From: Oscillospiraceae bacterium
GTDB lineage: Bacteria > Bacillota_A > Clostridia > Oscillospirales > CAG-272
NCBI GenBank assembly: GCA_015064425.1
Contig: SVSF01000053.1
Coordinates: 1 to 11,631 of the forward strand
Direction: 5' to 3'
Length of the DNA: 11,631 nucleotides
The notes under the pieces are model-generated. The model saw only the letters and a program-made list of their open reading frames with translations. It was not told the origin of the DNA and searched no databases. A program made the position numbers and the translations under genes. Shown here piece after piece: positions 8,596-11,631 of this stretch (positions are counted from its first letter, which is position 1; each line of letters begins with the position of its first letter).

Positions 8596-9513
8596 TTAAT
8601 TCTTTCTGAATACTATAGCATTCCAATCATTTTCACTAAGTTTGTCCACTATTGAAAAACCTCTTACTACAAAAGCTTCTTTTACGGTTTCGAACTGAGG
8701 CTCGATTATTCCGGAACAAGCTATAAGAGAGCCTTCCTTCATATAATCACCAACATCAGATACAAGGCGCAGGATTATATCGGCAACTATATTGGCGCAT
8801 ACAAAATCGTATTTTCCGTCTTTGAGACTTACACCCTTTAAAAGGTCCGAAACCCCGCACTCTACGTTTGAAAGCCCGTTTTCTCTTACGTTGTCCTCTG
8901 CGACCTTAACGGCGACCGGATCTATATCGTAGCAATTAACGTGAGATGCGCCAAGCTTTGATGCGGCGATCCCCAATATTCCCGAGCCGGTGCCTACGTC
9001 CAAGACCAAATCACCTTTTTTCATATACTTTTCGAGGAGTATGGCACAGAGTCTCGTCGTCTCATGAGTACCGGTACCAAAAGCCATACCAGGGTCCATT
9101 TTGATAACGACCTCACCGTCCTCGGCATCATATTTTTCCCACATAGGAACAATAACGAGCTTTTCTCCCAGCTTTATAGTTTTATAATATTGTTTCCAGC
9201 TGTCAGCCCACTGCTTTTCATCATATCCGTCAGTATGCATCTGATAGACTGTACCGCTTTCATCAAGCTTTGTTCTTAAAAATGACATATATTCGGAAAG
9301 ATTTTTGTTTTCGGGGACAAATATGCTCACCGAGCACACTTGATGCTCCTTAAGGAAGTCTTCGTCTACTATTTCCCCGTAATCCTCTCTGACATTATCG
9401 TAGATATCTCCTATATCATCTATCATAAGTCCGTTATCGAGCATACTCATAACTGCGCTTACAAGATCAATATCTTCTCTTTTACATTCTACTTTCAGTT
9501 GAGTCCAATTCAT
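8596..9513 (-). CDS. prmA: Ribosomal protein L11 methyltransferase (PrmA)
   Basis: PrmA uses S-adenosylmethionine to methylate lysines and the N-terminus of ribosomal protein L11. With the chosen start it has 305 residues, close to the family's 290-315. The N-terminal half is the L11-recognition domain. The methyltransferase domain shows AFGTGTHETT at 144-153, the SAM-binding DVGTGSG at 172-178, the acidic ribose-contact DIDP at 196-199, and NIVAD further on. The frame is open back to a GTG at 9564, but that lies inside a hairpin and would add 17 residues. The ATG at 9511-9513 is preceded by GGTGATCC, complementary to the 16S rRNA tail. It follows dnaJ, a standard Bacillota arrangement. rsmE, often the next gene, is not present. 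Confidence 0.96.
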   Translation of the reverse strand: MNWTQLKVECKREDIDLVSAVMSMLDNGLMIDDIGDIYDNVREDYGEIVDEDFLKEHQVCSVSIFVPENKNLSEYMSFLRTKLDESGTVYQMHTDGYDEKQWADSWKQYYKTIKLGEKLVIVPMWEKYDAEDGEVVIKMDPGMAFGTGTHETTRLCAILLEKYMKKGDLVLDVGTGSGILGIAASKLGASHVNCYDIDPVAVKVAEDNVRENGLSNVECGVSDLLKGVSLKDGKYDFVCANIVADIILRLVSDVGDYMKEGSLIACSGIIEPQFETVKEAFVVRGFSIVDKLSENDWNAIVFRKN

Positions 9514-9518
9514 ACCTC

Positions 9519-9526
9519 GGATCACC
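9519..9526 (-). promoter_or_regulatory. Ribosome binding site that fixes the prmA start
   Basis: On the minus strand GGTGATCC matches eight bases of the anti-Shine-Dalgarno region of 16S rRNA (GGAUCACC), shifted from the usual GGAGG core, five bases before ATG 9513. A GAGG lies between it and the ATG but is too close to act alone. Confidence 0.6.
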
Positions 9527-9543
9527 TTTCCTATGTAAAATTC

Positions 9544-9568
9544 AGGCGTGAAAGAAACTCCCACGCCT
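9544..9568 (-). terminator. Hairpin in the dnaJ-prmA gap, possible partial terminator
   Basis: AGGCGTG (9544-9550) and CACGCCT (9562-9568) form a 7-bp stem around an 11-base loop, five bases after the dnaJ stop on the minus strand. In the direction of transcription it is followed by GAATTTTAC, a poor T tract. It may only weaken or process the transcript rather than end it, since prmA follows without a visible promoter. Confidence 0.45.
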
Positions 9569-9573
9569 TTTTA

Positions 9574-10722
9574 TCAGTTGTTTTTAAATATTTTATCAAA
9601 GAAACTGGTCTTTTTTGAGTAGTTCTTTTCACCGCACTCGTCAGCAAAGGATCTGAGCAGCTCTTTCTGCTTTGAGTTAAGAGATTTCGGAACTTCTACA
9701 GCAACTGTGAATATAAGGTCACCTCTTCGTCCCGTATTGCCCTGGGCAATGCCCTTACCTCTGATAGTAAATGACGTGCCTGTTTGAGTACCTTCCGGTA
9801 TCTTAAAGCTTACACTCTCTTCAAGAGTAGGTACGTTGATATCTGCACCCAATGCAGCCTCTGTAAAGGTTATGGGTACCTCGCAGTACAGATTGAAGCC
9901 GTCTCTCTCAAAAAATCTGTGCGGGCGTACGCTTACCACTATTATAAGATCGCCGTTCACACCGCCGTTACGTCCCGCATTTCCCTGGCCGGAAAGAAGT
10001 ATTCTCTGACCGTCATCAATTCCGCGGGGAATGGACACCTCAAGCTTTTTGGAAAGCTTTACGTAGCCCTTTCCGTTACAATTTTCGCAAGGCTCTTTTA
10101 TTATCTTACCTGTTCCGTGGCAGTTGTCACAGCTTCTCATAGTTTGCATTATACCAAATGCAGTCCTTTGCTGTACACGCACCTGACCGCTTCCTCCGCA
10201 GTTTGGACAGGTATCCGCACTCGTTCCTTTTTTAGCGCCGCTTCCTCCGCAATCAGAACATTTCTCTATTCTGTTATAGGATATTTCCTTCTTGCATCCA
10301 AATGCAGCTTCTTCAAAAGAAACACCTATACGGTAAGCTATATCGTCTCCGTCTACGGGACCGTTTCTCCTCGAATATGAAGATGAGCCTCCGAAGCCGC
10401 CAAAGCCTCCACCGAAGATGTTAGAGAAAATATCTCCGAAATCACCGAAATCACCGAAGCCTCCGAAACCGCCTCCGCCCGCATTCATATTAGGGTCTAC
10501 ACCTGCAAATCCGTAACGGTCGTATTTATCCTTCTTGTCGGGATCCGAAAGTATTGCATAAGCCTCGTTTGCTTCCTTAAACTTCTGCTCCGCTTCCTTA
10601 TCACCGGGATTCATATCGGGATGATATTTTTTCGCAAGCTTATAATAGGCTTTCTTTATATCAGATTCCGAAGCGCCTTTATCTATACCGAGCACCTCGT
10701 AATAATCACGCTTTTCAGCCAT
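9574..10722 (-). CDS. dnaJ: Chaperone DnaJ (Hsp40)
   Basis: DnaJ delivers unfolded proteins to DnaK and stimulates its ATPase. The 382 residues have the full class I layout. The J domain is at about 6-71 with the invariant HPD at 34-36, followed by a Gly/Phe-rich linker at about 81-112 ([12 protein letters not shown]). The zinc domain has four CX2C pairs at Cys155/158, 172/175, 198/201 and 212/215 ([32 protein letters not shown]). The C-terminal substrate domains end with [12 protein letters not shown]. The ATG at 10720-10722 follows AAGGGGAGA, nine bases away. It lies 123 bases after dnaK on the same strand, with hairpins in between, and 60 bases before prmA. The gene looks intact. Confidence 0.98.
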   Translation of the reverse strand: MAEKRDYYEVLGIDKGASESDIKKAYYKLAKKYHPDMNPGDKEAEQKFKEANEAYAILSDPDKKDKYDRYGFAGVDPNMNAGGGGFGGFGDFGDFGDIFSNIFGGGFGGFGGSSSYSRRNGPVDGDDIAYRIGVSFEEAAFGCKKEISYNRIEKCSDCGGSGAKKGTSADTCPNCGGSGQVRVQQRTAFGIMQTMRSCDNCHGTGKIIKEPCENCNGKGYVKLSKKLEVSIPRGIDDGQRILLSGQGNAGRNGGVNGDLIIVVSVRPHRFFERDGFNLYCEVPITFTEAALGADINVPTLEESVSFKIPEGTQTGTSFTIRGKGIAQGNTGRRGDLIFTVAVEVPKSLNSKQKELLRSFADECGEKNYSKKTSFFDKIFKNN

Positions 10723-10730
10723 ATATCTAT

Positions 10731-10789
10731 TCTCCCCTTGCGCCGAAAAAAGCGCAAATTTCCTCTGTCATATCCATAGAAAAAGAGAA
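10731..10789 (-). promoter_or_regulatory. dnaJ leader: ribosome binding site next to possible occluding structure
   Basis: On the minus strand the binding site AAGGGGAGA (plus-strand 10731-10739) directly follows a 6-bp stem, TTGCGC (10757-10752) with GCGCAA (10743-10738). TTCTCTTTT (10789-10781) can pair with the binding-site bases GGGGAGAA through five Watson-Crick and up to three G-U pairs. This was folded by eye. A temperature-sensitive or processing role is only a possibility. Confidence 0.25.
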
Positions 10790-10808
10790 AGCCCCTTTTC
10801 CTATGCGC

Positions 10809-10843
10809 AAAATTCAACTGCCGTCATTCGGCAGTTGAATTTT
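10809..10843 (-). terminator. Strong hairpin after dnaK
   Basis: A perfect 15-bp stem (AAAATTCAACTGCCG / CGGCAGTTGAATTTT) with a 5-base loop starts two bases after the dnaK TGA. On the minus strand the stem ends in TTTT followed by GCGC, so the U-tract is short. It could stop part of transcription or protect the 3' end of dnaK mRNA after processing, lowering dnaJ relative to dnaK. Confidence 0.6.
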
Positions 10844-10845
10844 TA

Positions 10846-11631
10846 TCACTTATCTGTCTTATCTTCAAAATCAGCGTCGTAGTAGGTACCGTCGCCGGAT
10901 GCTCCGCCATCGTTGCCCTGTCCGCCTGCAAAGCCCTGATCACCGTTGGGAGCCTGCTGCTGATATATCTTGCTTGAAAGCTCGTAGAACTTCTTCTCAA
11001 GAGCCTCCGTATCAGCCTTGATAGCTTCAGTATTATCGGTCTTGATAGTTTCCTTAAGCTTTTCAGCCGCTTCTCTTACGCCCGCCTTATCTTCTTCGGT
11101 AAGCTTATCGCCAAGGTCGGTAAGCGTCTTTTCTGTCTGAGATACGAGAGATTCAGCTCTGTTCTTTGTTTCTACCGCTTCCTTAAGCTTTCTGTCCTCT
11201 TCTGCGAACTTTTCAGCTTCCTTAACAGCCTTATCGATATCTTCCTGACTCATATTTGTAGAAGAAGTAATGGTTATGTGCTGTTCCTTACCGGTTCCCT
11301 TATCCTTTGCGGATACGTTAACTATACCGTTAGCGTCAATATCAAAAGTAACTTCGATCTGGGGAACTCCTCTGGGCGCGGGAGCGATTCCGTCAAGAAC
11401 GAATCTGCCGAGAGTAGTATTTCCACTTGCCTTATCTCTTTCACCCTGAAGAACGTGTATCTCAACGGATGTCTGTCCGTCAGCAGCTGTAGAATATACC
11501 TGACTCTTCTTTACGGGGATAGTTGTATTTCTGTCTATGATACGGTTGAATATTCCACCGAGAGTCTCAATACCGAGAGAGAGAGGAGTTACGTCCAGGA
11601 GAAGAAGATCCTTAACATCTCCGCCGAGAAC
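10846..11631 (-). CDS. dnaK: Chaperone DnaK (Hsp70), C-terminal 261 residues, cut by window edge
   Basis: DnaK is the ATP-driven Hsp70 chaperone. The frame is open from the window edge (first codon at 11631-11629) to TGA at 10846-10848. The visible part starts at the end of the ATPase domain and the inter-domain linker ([20 protein letters not shown]), where the hydrophobic linker couples ATP use to substrate grip. The beta-sandwich substrate domain follows ([46 protein letters not shown]), then the helical lid rich in Lys and Glu. A Gly-rich tail ends in [12 protein letters not shown], like the usual EEVD-type acidic end but shortened. An internal ATG at 11253 is not the start, because homology runs straight through it. 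dnaJ follows on the same strand. Any CIRCE operator would lie outside the window. Confidence 0.97.
   Translation of the reverse strand, partial: VLGGDVKDLLLLDVTPLSLGIETLGGIFNRIIDRNTTIPVKKSQVYSTAADGQTSVEIHVLQGERDKASGNTTLGRFVLDGIAPAPRGVPQIEVTFDIDANGIVNVSAKDKGTGKEQHITITSSTNMSQEDIDKAVKEAEKFAEEDRKLKEAVETKNRAESLVSQTEKTLTDLGDKLTEEDKAGVREAAEKLKETIKTDNTEAIKADTEALEKKFYELSSKIYQQQAPNGDQGFAGGQGNDGGASGDGTYYDADFEDKTDK

Noticed and set aside
10385..10490. Short tandem-like repeats on the minus strand
   Set aside because: They encode the Gly/Phe-rich linker of DnaJ and are explained by that low-complexity segment.

Overview
The window looks like chromosomal DNA of an anaerobic Clostridia-type member of the Bacillota. 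It is moderately AT-leaning, with many ATA and AGA codons, strong GGAGG-type ribosome binding sites and a dnaK-dnaJ-prmA heat-shock order typical of that phylum. Genus cannot be fixed from the sequence. Most of the window is conserved housekeeping DNA. The only accessory-looking part is the left 1.7 kb.

Layout. Bases 1-224 hold the 3' end of an unrecognised gene, followed by a clear hairpin terminator (259-289) and an intergenic inverted repeat (about 322-377). From 384 to 1674 lie two broken genes head to head. One is a minus-strand relic of a polysaccharide deacetylase-like protein carrying an in-frame TAG and two apparent frameshifts. The other is a plus-strand C-terminal fragment of an AraC-family regulator. 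Both have lost their 5' ends at the same place (about 1540-1558), which suggests one deletion that removed a divergent promoter region. From 1694 a good promoter drives uvrB and uvrA, two parts of the nucleotide-excision repair enzyme. A second good promoter (6614-6642) drives pepT, a tripeptide aminopeptidase, and a small two-helix membrane protein of unknown function. That unit ends at a symmetrical terminator (8499-8533) shared with the convergent minus-strand operon. The right end, read leftward, is dnaK (3' part only), dnaJ and prmA, the tail of the usual hrcA-grpE-dnaK-dnaJ-prmA cluster, with hairpins in both dnaK-dnaJ and dnaJ-prmA gaps.

How the genes work together. UvrA and UvrB jointly recognise DNA damage. 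DnaK and DnaJ form the Hsp70/Hsp40 chaperone pair, and PrmA, which methylates ribosomal protein L11, commonly travels with them. PepT completes peptide breakdown in the cytosol. No tRNA, rRNA, CRISPR array, transposase or phage gene was seen. I found no convincing new biological system. The points most worth a second look are the paired gene relics, the dispersed-type inverted repeat, a Cys-to-His change in the first UvrA zinc site, and possible structure in the dnaJ leader.
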